The notes under the pieces: generated by a model
The model's input: the letters and a program-made list of their open reading frames with translations, nothing else
Databases searched by the model: none
Told to the model about the DNA's origin: nothing
Shown here: in pieces, positions 20,533 through 31,257 of the stretch
Position numbering within the stretch: position 1 is the first letter of the stretch
How the letters are laid out: each line of letters starts with the position of its first letter
Source: Saccharomycodes ludwigii
Taxonomy: Eukaryota > Ascomycota > Saccharomycetes > Saccharomycodales > Saccharomycodaceae
Direction: 5' to 3'
Assembly (NCBI RefSeq): GCF_020623625.1
Contig: NC_060204.1
Span: forward strand, 784,501 to 848,500
DNA length: 64,000 nucleotides
Made by a program: the position numbers and the translations under genes

Positions 20533-21585
20533 CTAAGCAAGACCAGATTTCCAAGTTTGATTCATAAACTCTTTGCCCAACAAGTTGTCTTGGATATGTT
20601 TGATTAATTCTTGATCAGTATCCTTCAAAACGAATCCGTTGCTTTTTAATTCCCTATAAATTTTTAAGGCAGATTTCAACTCCTCAACATTACTAACACC
20701 CAACACTATAGGACCTTTATCATGCCAAATATGGATAGCATATTTGGTGCTTAATTCGCCGATATCTATATTTTTTTCATCATTTAAAAACTTTCTTATT
20801 TCATCGATTTTTAATTTTAATCCTGGAGAAGCCGGGTGAAAAGACTTGGTTTCAATATTTGCTAATAACGACATACTTAATATAGAACCATTACTAACCA
20901 TTTTAATGTTACAACCAAGAGCAGTATTACTGGTAAAGCGGTCGTAATATTGTAATAAGACATTGTTTTGTAAACAACCATGAGAATAGGATAGAATACA
21001 GTCCAAGGGGCCTATAGCACTATCGTTACACAACTTGGCAATTTCATACAACTTGGGTAATGGATACCCGCTAATACCAAAATGTCTAATGATTTTTAAA
21101 TCTTCTTTTAATGATTTTAGCATTTCTAAACATGGAACAATCTTAGAAATCTCAACAAATTCAACATCATGTAAATAAACAACGTCTAAATAATCAACAT
21201 TTAACCTAGACAAACTTCTTAGTACACTGAATTTGATCCATTCTGGATCATAATTGAACTCATCTAGTCCAATCCTTCCACATTTAGTAATAACGTAAAA
21301 ATCTTCTCTAGCTATTGTATTTGCTACATTATTTTGATTGCCATTATCTGTACGTAATATTTTTTTTAGAGCCTTTCCATATATGATTTCACTGTCCCCA
21401 TAGTAAGGTGACGTGTCTATAGCATTTACTTCTCCCGATTTGATACCCTCAAGTAACATATCTACAATGGGAATATTTTGCGGAACATCGTTGTATTGTG
21501 TGTTTAATATAGCTCCACCTAATACCAATGGTTTTATATTAGTAAGAATATCTTTGGCACTACAGGCACGGTCACTATTAACCAT
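20533..21585 (-). CDS. ARA2: NAD-dependent D-arabinose 1-dehydrogenase Ara2 (aldo-keto reductase)
   Basis: 350 residues from the ATG at 21585. The open frame reaches eleven codons further, but only to a TTG, and the S. cerevisiae protein also starts MVN. Aldo-keto reductase features: LVLGGAILNTQY, the catalytic Asp and Tyr in NAIDTSPYYGDSE, the Lys in ITKCGRIGLDEF, and the His in VVYLHDVEFV; then the NFGISG-type strand (RHFGISGYPLPKL) and GPIVLGVSNVEEL. It catalyses the last-but-one step of dehydro-D-arabinono-1,4-lactone (erythroascorbate) synthesis in the cytosol. It is divergent from SUB1, its neighbour in S. cerevisiae (YMR041C/YMR039C), although its orientation is flipped relative to that genome. 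Confidence 0.92.
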   Translation of the reverse strand: MVNSDRACSAKDILTNIKPLVLGGAILNTQYNDVPQNIPIVDMLLEGIKSGEVNAIDTSPYYGDSEIIYGKALKKILRTDNGNQNNVANTIAREDFYVITKCGRIGLDEFNYDPEWIKFSVLRSLSRLNVDYLDVVYLHDVEFVEISKIVPCLEMLKSLKEDLKIIRHFGISGYPLPKLYEIAKLCNDSAIGPLDCILSYSHGCLQNNVLLQYYDRFTSNTALGCNIKMVSNGSILSMSLLANIETKSFHPASPGLKLKIDEIRKFLNDEKNIDIGELSTKYAIHIWHDKGPIVLGVSNVEELKSALKIYRELKSNGFVLKDTDQELIKHIQDNLLGKEFMNQTWKSGLA

Positions 21586-22308
21586 TCTATATAATTTGTA
21601 ATTCAAAGTACGTAACAAAAAAAAAAAAAATAAGTTGGTTGTCCTTATAACCTTGTAGGGATTTTGTCTGAGGGAATGATACCTATACTAATTGGTGATT
21701 GTTACGAGGGATAAGTTTTGAAAGAGAAAATAAATAGAGAAAATGTGTGTTATATATTTTTGTGTTGTGTAAATCACAAAAATTCGATTATCCGTCGAGC
21801 ATGTTATCCGCATGTCCATATATCAGTTTAATTTTATTATTATTTTTGGTTAAAAAATTATATATCAAATAGCACATGCACCCATACCTTTTCGCCCCTT
21901 CTGATGCAACAGCTATTATATTAAATTTGTATGCGGCAATTTTTGCTATTTATAATATTATATAAGCTTATAGATGTTCCGATTCACTAATAAAAATTGG
22001 TAGAAAGAAATCAGAAGAAAAAAAAAAAAAGAGAGAGAAAAAAAAAGAAAAAAAGTTTATTAGACTTTTACCTCTCTGACAAGGGCAACTTAGTAATTAA
22101 CTGTTTGATTTATCAATTAAGAACCAATTGGACAAATAAATAGATACATCGACATATATATATATATATATTGTATATTACAACAGATATAAAAATAGAT
22201 AGAAATAAACCAGAATAAAAAAAAAAAAAAAAAAAAAGAAAAGAAAATCAAAAAAAATCAAAAAAACGAGCTTAGAAAAAACAATTTTTTTTTTTTTTTA
22301 CAACTGCA
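21586..22308. promoter_or_regulatory. Divergent promoter region ARA2 / SUB1
   Basis: 723 noncoding bases. The sequence ATTATCCGTCGAGCATGTTA (21786-21805) and following ATCCGCATGTCC form a GC-richer patch in the middle. A/T runs and a TATATATATATATATATTG stretch near 22155 lie on the SUB1 side. The individual factor sites are not identifiable with confidence. Confidence 0.45.
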
Positions 22309-23304
22309 ATGCCTACCACGAATAATAATAATAGCACTAACAATACAGGTTATAGTAATAACAGATACAAAAGAAAATATTACAACAACAACAATCATAA
22401 TAACAACAGCAATAATAATAATGGCAACAATGGTAATAAAAATGGTGGTGCCAACAATAACTCTTCCAATTCGAATGCTGATCATAATAAAATGATTGAA
22501 CAAAACTTAAATGCCTTGCCAGAAAGTGTTTTTGAATTGGGTAAAAATAAAAGAGTCACAGTTAGACAATTTAGAAACGTTAATTTGATAGATATTAGAG
22601 AATATTACAAAGATAGCAGCTCAGGTGAATTTAGACCAGGGAAAAAGGGAATCTCTTTAACAGAAGAGATGTATGATAGTTTATTGAGACAGAGAATTAA
22701 TATTGATGACGCTTTGAGAAGATTGGGTTCTAAACGACCAAGGAGCAATGACCTGTTACAGAAGTATTTAAATAGGGACGATAAGGATGCTGATGCGGAC
22801 AATGATGACGACGATGACCAAAAGAAAAATAAAAAGTCCAAAAGAGATAAAGATATTGCTCCACCTCAATTATTACCTAACGAAGCTGCTAAACGACAAG
22901 AAGAACTAGAGAGCTCGGCTATTCTAGTAATACCATCTTCCACTACTAAAGCTAAGAAGGAGGAGGAAGAAGAAGAAGAAGAAGTGGAAAAGAAAAAGGA
23001 GAATAGTGAGAGTGGAAATAACAATGTTGCAGTTGTAAGAAATAACACACCACGATTGGATGATTTTGAAATAAAACCAGAAGTTGCTACTACTGCTACT
23101 GCTACTGCTACTGCCAGCACTAACGACACCAGTATTAATAACGACAACAATGTTATTAACAACACTAACGATGATTTGAATAGCAGTGATGAAGAATTTG
23201 CAGCTGCCTTAGAAACCGATATCAAGAACAATGAAGTTCAAGATGAATCTAGCAAACAACAGACAAACATTACTAAGGATGCCAACGAAAGTGAAGAAGA
23301 TTAA
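22309..23304 (+). CDS. SUB1: Transcriptional coactivator Sub1 (PC4 family)
   Basis: 331 residues. An Asn-rich N-terminal tail (1-60) precedes the PC4 ssDNA-binding domain at about 72-140: FELGKNKRVTVRQFRNVNLI, DIREYYKD, then PGKKGISLTEEMYDSLL and RINIDDALRRLGSKRP. A long acidic, Lys/Glu- and Asn/Thr-rich tail follows. Sub1 acts with RNA polymerase II and III in initiation, elongation and 3'-end choice, and protects single-stranded DNA. The adjacency to ARA2 and CCS1 matches chromosome XIII of S. cerevisiae. Confidence 0.95.
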   Translation: MPTTNNNNSTNNTGYSNNRYKRKYYNNNNHNNNSNNNNGNNGNKNGGANNNSSNSNADHNKMIEQNLNALPESVFELGKNKRVTVRQFRNVNLIDIREYYKDSSSGEFRPGKKGISLTEEMYDSLLRQRINIDDALRRLGSKRPRSNDLLQKYLNRDDKDADADNDDDDDQKKNKKSKRDKDIAPPQLLPNEAAKRQEELESSAILVIPSSTTKAKKEEEEEEEEVEKKKENSESGNNNVAVVRNNTPRLDDFEIKPEVATTATATATASTNDTSINNDNNVINNTNDDLNSSDEEFAAALETDIKNNEVQDESSKQQTNITKDANESEED

Positions 23305-23925
23305 TTAATTTGAAGATGGAAGTAGTTGAAAGAGTGAATGGAATGAAGTTTTTATTTTATTTTATTTTATTTTATTTTTTTTTTTTTTTTTCTTATTCCT
23401 ATATACATTATTTTAATATACGCCACATAAATTGTCATTATTATTATTGTTTTTAATAATACAGAAAAAATAAGTAAATACACAGATAAGTGTCCGCAGT
23501 AGTTTTATACCGGAATCCGAGATATGGGACAGTCCCATCGGTATCATATTATGATCATACATAAGCGCATTACCTTTCCGCTCGCTCTCGTCCGTTACCG
23601 GATCCCTTAGCGGATGCCTCTCTGCCCGCTTCTTTTCCCCTTTCTTTTTATTCCCATTATTATCGTTATCGTCATTTGTTTGTTTGTTTTTTTGTTCCAT
23701 GTAAAACACCGCACAACACAGCAACTAAATCACTATTTTTCCAGAAAATAGAATACAGCTAAATTAATATATATATATTTTTTTTTTCCTTAAAGACTGA
23801 TTTGAAAAATGATTAATACGAAATTTATATATAACAAAACATAAGAAAAATTAAAAAATGAAGAATTAAGAATTAAGAATTAAGAAATTAAAAGAAAAGC
23901 AAAGCAAAGAAAAGAGAAAAGAGAG

Positions 23926-23956
<31 letters not shown>

Positions 23957-23957
23957 A

Positions 23958-23988
<31 letters not shown>

Positions 23989-24014
23989 ACCACTGACTAC
24001 TTTACAGCTTAATA
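23305..24014. other. Region between SUB1 and MNR2 with a GC-richer palindromic island
   Basis: Noncoding as far as I can tell. The SUB1 3' end has a (TTTTA)n tract at about 23349-23375. At 23490-23640 there is a distinctly GC-richer patch with two neighbouring perfect palindromes, ATGGGAC-A-GTCCCAT (23524-23538) and ATCATA-T-TATGAT (23543-23555). Direct repeats of GAATTAA near 23866-23885, long A runs and a TA-repeat near 23961-23981 lie before the MNR2 ATG. Confidence 0.55.
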
Positions 24015-27000
24015 ATGCAAGCGAAAGAAAATAATAGTGGCAATTCCCACCACCTTGGCTCAGAACATAATAGCGGCAATTTATTAACCGGCACAAGCAC
24101 GGGTACCGATGATAATAATACAACAACAACCAGCGCAACAAATACAAACAATATCATTTCAAGGCAATCGACTATTATAGAAGAAGGTTCTGAACATCCA
24201 AATCAGAATAAAAAAAAGAATAAAAAAAAAGATCAAAAAGAGGACGATCCAAATATTAATACTCAACAGAAATTACACTCACAAACCAGCACCAATAACG
24301 ACAATAGTACCACTACTTTTGCGCCAATAAAATCAACACCCTCATCAGATCAACAAAATACCGGTACGATGGGTTCACTTTCTAAGAAAAAAAAAAGAAA
24401 TCAAAAAAGAAATGCTTTTACTTCTTCTTCAACATCTTCTGTCTCCTCATTGTCAGCACCAACAACTACCCAATCTACCGGTAATCCTATAATTCCTACC
24501 ACCAATATATCAGTACCATCGGACGCTAATAACAATGCCACTAATACTGTGACAGATAATTTTAAAAACCCGTTTAGTAATAGTACGAATATAAACACAA
24601 GCTTAAACCCTAACAATACTTCTAGCAACAGCTCCAGCAGCAATATTGTCAATAAAATGATAAACTTTACTACCGATGATAACAATGGCACATATATAGA
24701 TCATAGACCTTCTATAGTGTTAGCTGAAGAGATTTTGAAAAAAAAAAAAAAAAAAAAGAAAAGGGGCACTAATAACGATAATAATAATGATATTTCCTTC
24801 AGTAAAAGCAAAAAAAAAAGTAAAAAAAGTAGGAAAAAACACAATCAAGAAGAGAGGGAAGAAAATGAGGGGCAAGATAATAACAATAACATATTTGCCT
24901 CTGAAAATGCAAGGAGATCGTCTGTAGCATCGTTAATGCTTAGCCAGCATGTTGCAGCCAATCCCAGCACCCCTTCTGACAACGATAAAAACAGTAACAA
25001 ACTAAATTTAGAAAGATCGCATTATGGTTCTTTGAAGAAAACAGAACCACTAAAGTTTTCTGTTGGAGAAAACACCAATTACACTGGGAGCAATTCACAA
25101 GTTGCCAGCAGCCATAAAAATAAGAGTAATCATGTGGTTATTGACATGAAGGACTTAATGAGAAAATTGAAGGGAAAGGAAAGATACGATTCTGCAATGA
25201 GGTCACGTAATAGAGATGGTAGTGCTGGTTCACGCACTTCATCTTTTTATGGCGGAGATCCTAGGAATCATTTTGTTGGCAATAATAAAAGAAACAACAG
25301 TCATAATGGCAAAAACAACACCAATAATGACAGTAACGAAAACGTTTTTTACGATTCTGATGTTGATCATTTCACATCTAGACCACCTAGCAGGAGCGAT
25401 AGTGACAATTCTTCTTTGGGTGATGTTTGTTTACCGCTAAGTAGTGACGATGATTATGGTTATGATTCTGATGATTTTGATTTTAGTGATGATCAAATAG
25501 ACAAAAATATTGAACATAACATTGATGATACCACTGATACCTGTACAATCAATAATAAACCGTCCAATACCAATACAGATGTTTCGGGCTTGGATGTTGC
25601 TGGCGATAATGCCGGCGATAATGCCGCTGCTGCGGTTGATAGTAACGTTACTGGGGCTAATGAGAACACAGCTGGTGTTGAAAACATTGCTGATAATACA
25701 CCTGCTACAACTAATAACGATAATATTACTGGTGCCAGAATTACTGATAATACTAAGGCTCCTAACACTGCTGCTAGCACCGCTACTAATACTAATGCTT
25801 CTGATTCGTATAACAATACTGGTAGCAATAACAATTTTACAAGTACAACAAACGGCAAACAAAACACTAATGGGTCCCGTCCATTTGTGTTGAGAAGTAA
25901 GATTCATAAGAAGAAAGGTAACAGTGCTCCTAAAAAGCAATGGCCTGATGTTTCAGTTTTAGAAGAGTTTAGGAGAGAAGAAACAAGTAGATTAAAACGC
26001 CAAGCAATGGATTATAGTAATAAATTTTTAAAGAGAACCAGTAATCTAGGTGAAAATTATGACGGGGAGAACAATACCTTTAATGATATAGATGAACAGA
26101 TCCCCCCTTTTTATGATGATGCTAGCAACCGTAATAATCATGATAATAATGTTAGTGATGACAATGCTACTGGGTATACTTCGACTGTTAGTGAATCATC
26201 TATTTCAGAAGATTCGACTTCTGAAGCCTTAGAAACAGGTACTAACAGTAATGAAAATGTAAAAAGCGTTGAAGAACAGAAAGAAAGTGATGTAAAATTT
26301 GCTGGTAAGGATGCTACTGCTGCTGCCGCTAATACTGCTGCTGCCGCTAATACTGCTGCTGCTACTAATACCACCAACACTAATGCTATTAGTACTAAAA
26401 CTACGGACAATAAGAACAACGCCATAAATCCTAAACCTAAAATAGCTAATGGTAAACAAAAAATCGAGTTCTCTTATCCTATAGTAACAAATGTGGATGT
26501 GCCTGAATTGGAGAATAAAAAGGTAAATGAAACTGAGGTGTTTAAAAGCGGTCGATTAAGACCCAAAAAATTAAAACCTTGGGATTGGAGACAACAGGGA
26601 GGACCCTCAGGGACTAGCAGGATCACTTCTTCAACTATTACAAAATCTGTGAATAATAGATGTCAAGATTCAAAGAACAATAATGCTATTCCTGGGTTAA
26701 ACTCGAGTACTGGTGTTGTTCATGCAAATGCACAAGGAGTTACGACAAATTCTGACAATTATTACACTTCGCCAGCACTTGCAAATAACAATAATAATGG
26801 CATCACCTCTGATCAGTTGAGTAAGAACAACAGAATGAATAATTATATAGCCAATGGCAGTGGGGGTGTTATTCAGTATCCACCACAAATTATATCTAAT
26901 AACCCGGAGCATTTTAGATTTGCCTATTTTAGGGATGATTTGGATGCAACAGTACATTCTCCGACCATTTCGGGATTGTTACAACCTGGGCAAACCTACG

Positions 27001-28706
27001 CTGATTTGTTTATTGGCTCTGTTTATGCAAGAGAAACACAGCACGACAATAAACACAACCAACCCAATAAGAATATTGAAGAAAAACCTTTGGACTTTGA
27101 TGACATTGCCCCATTTTGGTTGGATGTGTTGAACCCCACTGAAGAAGAGATGAAGGTTATAAGTAAGGCATTTGGGATTCATCCGTTGACCACTGAAGAC
27201 ATCTTTTTGGGTGAAGCTAGAGAAAAAGTAGAATTGTTCAGACATTATTACTTGGTTTGTTTTAGAAGTTTTGATATTGTTGCTGAAAAACACAAACAAA
27301 AATCAGCTTTGAGTAGTCACACTGTCGGCAAATCGATGAGTTCCTCTTCAACGGCTACTGGTTCCAGAAGAGGTTCGTATTCATCAGCGTCATCCAAGTC
27401 TTCATCCTCTTCCTCTCGTAACAATAGCAAATCGGGTCTATGGAGATCGTTCATTTTTAAAACATTTGGTGTTGGTAACAAAAAAAGAAAACATCATCAT
27501 TACCACTCTTCCTCGTTTGAAGAGCATCAGGAATGCTTAAAAAGACAGGAGCAGGAGGCAGAAGAAGAAGCAGAACGTCAACTACTATACAAGAGGAAAT
27601 CCGGCGACAGACACAAACCAAGAGCAGGTGAATTGGAGCCACTAAATGTTTACATCTTAGTTTTTCGCACGGGCGTAATAACCTTTCATTTTGCGCCAAC
27701 ACCACACCCGATCAATGTAAGAAGAAGAGCCAGACTGATCAAAGATTACATTAATGTTACTGCTGATTGGATTGCGTATGCTTTGATTGACGATATCACC
27801 GACGCATTTGGCCCCATCATCGAACTGATTGAAGATGAGGTTTATGATATTGAAAATGCGATATTGAACATGCATCATGGGGACGATGACGACGGGGCTA
27901 GTGACTTCAGCTCAGATAGTGACTCAGATAGTGATATGGATGATAACTGCAATGATAGTGGTAGTATTCACACAGTTTACAGATCTAAAGGGAGGACATC
28001 CACTGGGTTTGCTAGATCACCTTACGAGTACACTAGCGCTACGAAGAGAAATGCCAGTAGGAAAAGAAGTGGTTCGCATTCCGACTCTATCTTTAGCCAC
28101 GGGCACCATAGTTTAGGAAGCAATGATACTAGTTCCTATAAAGTTTCTTCATCATCTTCTTCTGCTTCAAGCTCTTCGATATCTGATAAAACGTTAAATC
28201 CGAATATTATTGGTTGGAAGCGTAAGGGGGACATGTTAAGAAGAATAGGCGAATGCCGGAAGAGAGTCATGAGTGTTTCTAGATTATTAGGTTCCAAAGC
28301 AGATGTTATTAAGAGTTTTGCGAAAAGATGTAATGAAGACTGGGAGGTTGCTCCAAAAAATGACATTGGAATGTACTTGGGTGATATTCAAGATCATATA
28401 GTTACCATGGTTTCATCATTGAATCATTTTGAAAAATTGTTAAGTAGATCGCATTCTAATTACTTGGCACAGATTAATATTGATATGACTAAAGTCAATA
28501 ATGATATGAATGATGTCTTAGGCAAGATCACGATTTTGGGTACCGTTGTATTACCTATGAATGTTATTACTGGGTTATGGGGTATGAACTGTATAGTACC
28601 TGGACAGAATATCAATAATTTGGCATGGTTTTTCTCTATTGTTGGGTTTATGGCGTTAATGGCAATTGGTGCTTTTATATATACCAAGAAAAGGTTTGGA
28701 TTTTGA
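24015..28706 (+). CDS. MNR2: Vacuolar Mg2+ transporter Mnr2 (CorA family)
   Basis: 1563 residues, against 969 in S. cerevisiae; the excess is Asn/Ser/Lys-rich sequence in the first 950 residues. The conserved CorA region starts near residue 970 (HFRFAYFRDDLDATVHSPTI) and includes FWLDVLNPTEEEMKVISKAF, GIHPLTTEDIFLGEAREKVE, and the paired C-terminal membrane helices. The signature GMN lies at about residues 1523-1525 (GLWGMNCIVPG). Two further Ser-rich inserts interrupt the cytoplasmic domain. Mnr2 releases stored Mg2+ from the vacuole. The order YNK1-...-MNR2-YKL063C-MSN4 matches S. cerevisiae chromosome XI, except that SUB1/ARA2/CCS1 from XIII are interleaved. Confidence 0.95.
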   Translation: MQAKENNSGNSHHLGSEHNSGNLLTGTSTGTDDNNTTTTSATNTNNIISRQSTIIEEGSEHPNQNKKKNKKKDQKEDDPNINTQQKLHSQTSTNNDNSTTTFAPIKSTPSSDQQNTGTMGSLSKKKKRNQKRNAFTSSSTSSVSSLSAPTTTQSTGNPIIPTTNISVPSDANNNATNTVTDNFKNPFSNSTNINTSLNPNNTSSNSSSSNIVNKMINFTTDDNNGTYIDHRPSIVLAEEILKKKKKKKKRGTNNDNNNDISFSKSKKKSKKSRKKHNQEEREENEGQDNNNNIFASENARRSSVASLMLSQHVAANPSTPSDNDKNSNKLNLERSHYGSLKKTEPLKFSVGENTNYTGSNSQVASSHKNKSNHVVIDMKDLMRKLKGKERYDSAMRSRNRDGSAGSRTSSFYGGDPRNHFVGNNKRNNSHNGKNNTNNDSNENVFYDSDVDHFTSRPPSRSDSDNSSLGDVCLPLSSDDDYGYDSDDFDFSDDQIDKNIEHNIDDTTDTCTINNKPSNTNTDVSGLDVAGDNAGDNAAAAVDSNVTGANENTAGVENIADNTPATTNNDNITGARITDNTKAPNTAASTATNTNASDSYNNTGSNNNFTSTTNGKQNTNGSRPFVLRSKIHKKKGNSAPKKQWPDVSVLEEFRREETSRLKRQAMDYSNKFLKRTSNLGENYDGENNTFNDIDEQIPPFYDDASNRNNHDNNVSDDNATGYTSTVSESSISEDSTSEALETGTNSNENVKSVEEQKESDVKFAGKDATAAAANTAAAANTAAATNTTNTNAISTKTTDNKNNAINPKPKIANGKQKIEFSYPIVTNVDVPELENKKVNETEVFKSGRLRPKKLKPWDWRQQGGPSGTSRITSSTITKSVNNRCQDSKNNNAIPGLNSSTGVVHANAQGVTTNSDNYYTSPALANNNNNGITSDQLSKNNRMNNYIANGSGGVIQYPPQIISNNPEHFRFAYFRDDLDATVHSPTISGLLQPGQTYADLFIGSVYARETQHDNKHNQPNKNIEEKPLDFDDIAPFWLDVLNPTEEEMKVISKAFGIHPLTTEDIFLGEAREKVELFRHYYLVCFRSFDIVAEKHKQKSALSSHTVGKSMSSSSTATGSRRGSYSSASSKSSSSSSRNNSKSGLWRSFIFKTFGVGNKKRKHHHYHSSSFEEHQECLKRQEQEAEEEAERQLLYKRKSGDRHKPRAGELEPLNVYILVFRTGVITFHFAPTPHPINVRRRARLIKDYINVTADWIAYALIDDITDAFGPIIELIEDEVYDIENAILNMHHGDDDDGASDFSSDSDSDSDMDDNCNDSGSIHTVYRSKGRTSTGFARSPYEYTSATKRNASRKRSGSHSDSIFSHGHHSLGSNDTSSYKVSSSSSSASSSSISDKTLNPNIIGWKRKGDMLRRIGECRKRVMSVSRLLGSKADVIKSFAKRCNEDWEVAPKNDIGMYLGDIQDHIVTMVSSLNHFEKLLSRSHSNYLAQINIDMTKVNNDMNDVLGKITILGTVVLPMNVITGLWGMNCIVPGQNINNLAWFFSIVGFMALMAIGAFIYTKKRFGF

Positions 28707-29442
28707 GAATTTTAAAAAAAAAAAAAAAGTAGTATTAGAAAAAGAAATCATATTCTACTCCATACATTTGTAATTTATCTGCATTATGTTATTTAATTTA
28801 CTTTTACTTTATGATTGCGTTTTCTGTTGAATTTATTTGTAAATTAGTTGAGCAGGGGGGGGAGGGGGGACATAAGAGAGAATAATTTTTGAAATTATAA
28901 AACATTTTTTCTCACAAGTTTTCAATTTGGAAAATGTGTGTATAAATATATAAGCTTTTCTTTGTTTAATGTTTTATTCTATGTCGTTTGATATTGACAG
29001 TGAAAATATATAAAAAAAAAAAGACGTTAGAATATTGCTTAGCGGATATATTATTAACAATATTATGACTTTTTTTTTTTTTTTTTGCTATTTTTGCCAT
29101 TTTTGCCATTTTTGCCGTTTTTGCCATATAGAAATGATTTGTTTATGGGCACTTTTTTATTTTATTTTTTTCCTTCTATCAGACTAAAGTTGATTAGTAA
29201 TTATTTAAGTACTTAAACGAGCAAAATAATAAAAATGCAAATATTGTAATATGATTATAAATAAAAAGAGAAAAATGTATCTAATTCATTTTTTTTTTTT
29301 TTTTCTTTTCTTTTCACTCTTTCCACTCTTTCCACTCTTTCCACTCTTTTCCAACGCAATAAGAAAATCAAAACAAAATAAAAAGAATTTGAAAAAGAAA
29401 AAAAATAAAAATAAAAATAAAATAAATAAGTAAATATCACCA
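28707..29442. other. Intergenic region MNR2 to CCS1
   Basis: 736 noncoding bases. It holds a G-run pair (GGGGGGGGAGGGGGG near 28854-28869), a 9-base tandem repeat of TTTTTGCCA type at about 29085-29126, and a 9-base tandem repeat CTCTTTCCA at about 29317-29352 close to the CCS1 leader. No RNA gene is recognisable. Confidence 0.55.
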
Positions 29443-30321
29443 ATGCCCGAAAGTACAGTTGATGCAAATTCCCTTCCCTTATTCGAGGCCACCTATGCTA
29501 CACCAATGGACTGTGAATCATGTATTGATTCAATCAAAACTAATCTACATGACACCAGTAAAAGTGCTGATTATAAAATCGATGATTTAAAATTTGATCA
29601 AAATGCGAATTTATTCTATTTAAAAAGTAATATACCACCAAGTATGGTTTTGGAAACAGTAACCAAGAATTTAGGTAAAGATGTTGTGTTAAGAGGTACT
29701 GGTGGTGGCGGTGACGGTGCTGTTTCAATATTAGAAGCATTTACTGAAAAATATTCCGCATGTGCTACAGCCGGAAGGGGAGCCTCAAACAATCCAACTG
29801 AGTTCCAAGAAATGAAGAAGAGATTTATTGGAGTCAATGAAAATTCTGTTAAAGGTTTAGTTCGTATGGTAAGTTTAGATACGTCTAATAATACTAGTAA
29901 TACATATTTTGATATAACCGTAAATGGTGTTGATAGACCCGGTTTATATTATAGTAGTATTCATGCTAATGGCGATATATCTAATGGTTGTTTGAGTACA
30001 GGTCCAATTTTACATAAACTGGATCATCCTATAAAAGTAGTAACACCAATTAATGTAAGTAATGATAAAAAGTTGTACAAGGGATCTGCATTTTTTGGTG
30101 TCCCCAATATGAATGTGGGCGATTTAATTGGTAGAAGTTTTGTCATCACTAACAACCCAAACCATGAAATAGGAAAGAGTGGTGATTCAGTTAACATTTG
30201 TGGTGTTATTGCTAGGAGTGCTGGTATTTGGGAAAATGACAAGCAGGTTTGTGCTTGCAGTGGTAAAACTATCTGGGAAGAACGTAAAGATGCAATCAAG
30301 AAGAACATTGATAATTATTGA
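29443..30321 (+). CDS. CCS1: Copper chaperone for superoxide dismutase
   Basis: 292 residues, slightly longer than S. cerevisiae (249). Domain I is an Atx1-like fold with the copper-binding MDCESC (Cys24 and Cys27). Domain II (about 85-255) is SOD1-like: RMVSLD, GVDRPGLYYSSIHANGDIS, and KSGDSVNICGVIARSAGIW. Domain III carries the CXC transfer motif (Cys270-Ala-Cys272) followed by SGKTIWEERKDAIKKN. It loads copper and the disulfide into Sod1 in the cytosol and intermembrane space. The usual SOD1 metal ligands are not kept in domain II, as in other fungal Ccs1. The location between SUB1 and MSN2 matches YMR037C-YMR039C. Confidence 0.96.
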   Translation: MPESTVDANSLPLFEATYATPMDCESCIDSIKTNLHDTSKSADYKIDDLKFDQNANLFYLKSNIPPSMVLETVTKNLGKDVVLRGTGGGGDGAVSILEAFTEKYSACATAGRGASNNPTEFQEMKKRFIGVNENSVKGLVRMVSLDTSNNTSNTYFDITVNGVDRPGLYYSSIHANGDISNGCLSTGPILHKLDHPIKVVTPINVSNDKKLYKGSAFFGVPNMNVGDLIGRSFVITNNPNHEIGKSGDSVNICGVIARSAGIWENDKQVCACSGKTIWEERKDAIKKNIDNY

Positions 30322-30468
30322 ACTAGTTGTGCACTTGGAAATACATCTTTGATATAAGAAAAAAAGAGAAAGAAAAAAAACATAGATGCATAAATAATTT
30401 TGACGGAGAGGGATTAAAATAGTTTATATATGTAATCAACTTACGTACATACTAATAATGAAATTTGT

Positions 30469-30507
<39 letters not shown>

Positions 30508-30525
30508 AAAAGAAAAAGAAAAAAA

Positions 30526-31257
30526 TTATTCTGATAATTTTTGTTCGTTATTAATCTTCAATTCTTCCTTATTGGATAGATCTTCTTTAACTTTAGCACT
30601 TTCTTGCTTGACCTTTTCCTCTTTGCTCTTCTTATAAGGAGCGTGAATAGTAGAGTCATCGACTTTATCATTATTTGTGTTACCAGCAGCGCCCTTTTCC
30701 TGCTTCAATGCTTTAACTTTGTTTCCGGAAATACCGCTTTTCTTACCGTCAGCACCAATAGGATTACTGCCACCAACTCTGTCTTCAGCATCCGAAGCGG
30801 TTTCTTTTTCACTTGAAGAATATATATCATTTTCCAAATTTTTAATTTCTTGTTGCATGGCAACTTCGTTGTTGAATTTACTTTTACTAACTTTAGAGGT
30901 TGTACCCGTAGTACCAGTATTACCGCTAGCAGTTGGGTCGTCCAGTATATCCATTGCATGTTTGCCAGAAGTACTCAACTCGTTATTTTTTCCGCTATTA
31001 GAAGTAGTGATACTTTGTTCATTTGAAGTTTTATCTAATCCATTTGTGCTAGCTTGGTTGCCTGTAATACTAGTTGATTGAATAAAATAAAAGAGGATTA
31101 TCAAAAAAAAAACATAAGCTATAATTTTTTTCATGGGTGTAGTTAACCAACGAGATTTTCTTCTGTTTTTTGTACCCATGATAGGATCATCACCGGAGCC
31201 ATTTTTGTATCTTGGTAGTAGATCATGTTTATTATTACGATGTATACCACCTTGCAT
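30526..31257 (-). CDS. YKL063C-like single-pass membrane protein
   Basis: 243 residues. A basic cytosolic N-terminus (about 1-42, KNRRKSRWLTTPMKK) is followed by one membrane segment (about 44-60, IIAYVFFLIILFYFIQS) and a long polar, Ser/Thr/Lys-rich domain; this is type II topology. The sequence after the membrane segment is low in complexity. Position and strand between MNR2 and MSN2/MSN4 match S. cerevisiae YKL063C, an uncharacterised Golgi-localised protein with the same layout. Orthology is inferred from synteny and topology, not from clear residue matches. Confidence 0.7.
   Translation of the reverse strand: MQGGIHRNNKHDLLPRYKNGSGDDPIMGTKNRRKSRWLTTPMKKIIAYVFFLIILFYFIQSTSITGNQASTNGLDKTSNEQSITTSNSGKNNELSTSGKHAMDILDDPTASGNTGTTGTTSKVSKSKFNNEVAMQQEIKNLENDIYSSSEKETASDAEDRVGGSNPIGADGKKSGISGNKVKALKQEKGAAGNTNNDKVDDSTIHAPYKKSKEEKVKQESAKVKEDLSNKEELKINNEQKLSE

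Noticed and set aside
23415-23700. A 95-codon minus-strand ORF between SUB1 and MNR2
   Set aside because: The codons look unlike those of neighbouring genes, the sequence is palindromic in its middle, and there is no homology I recognise.
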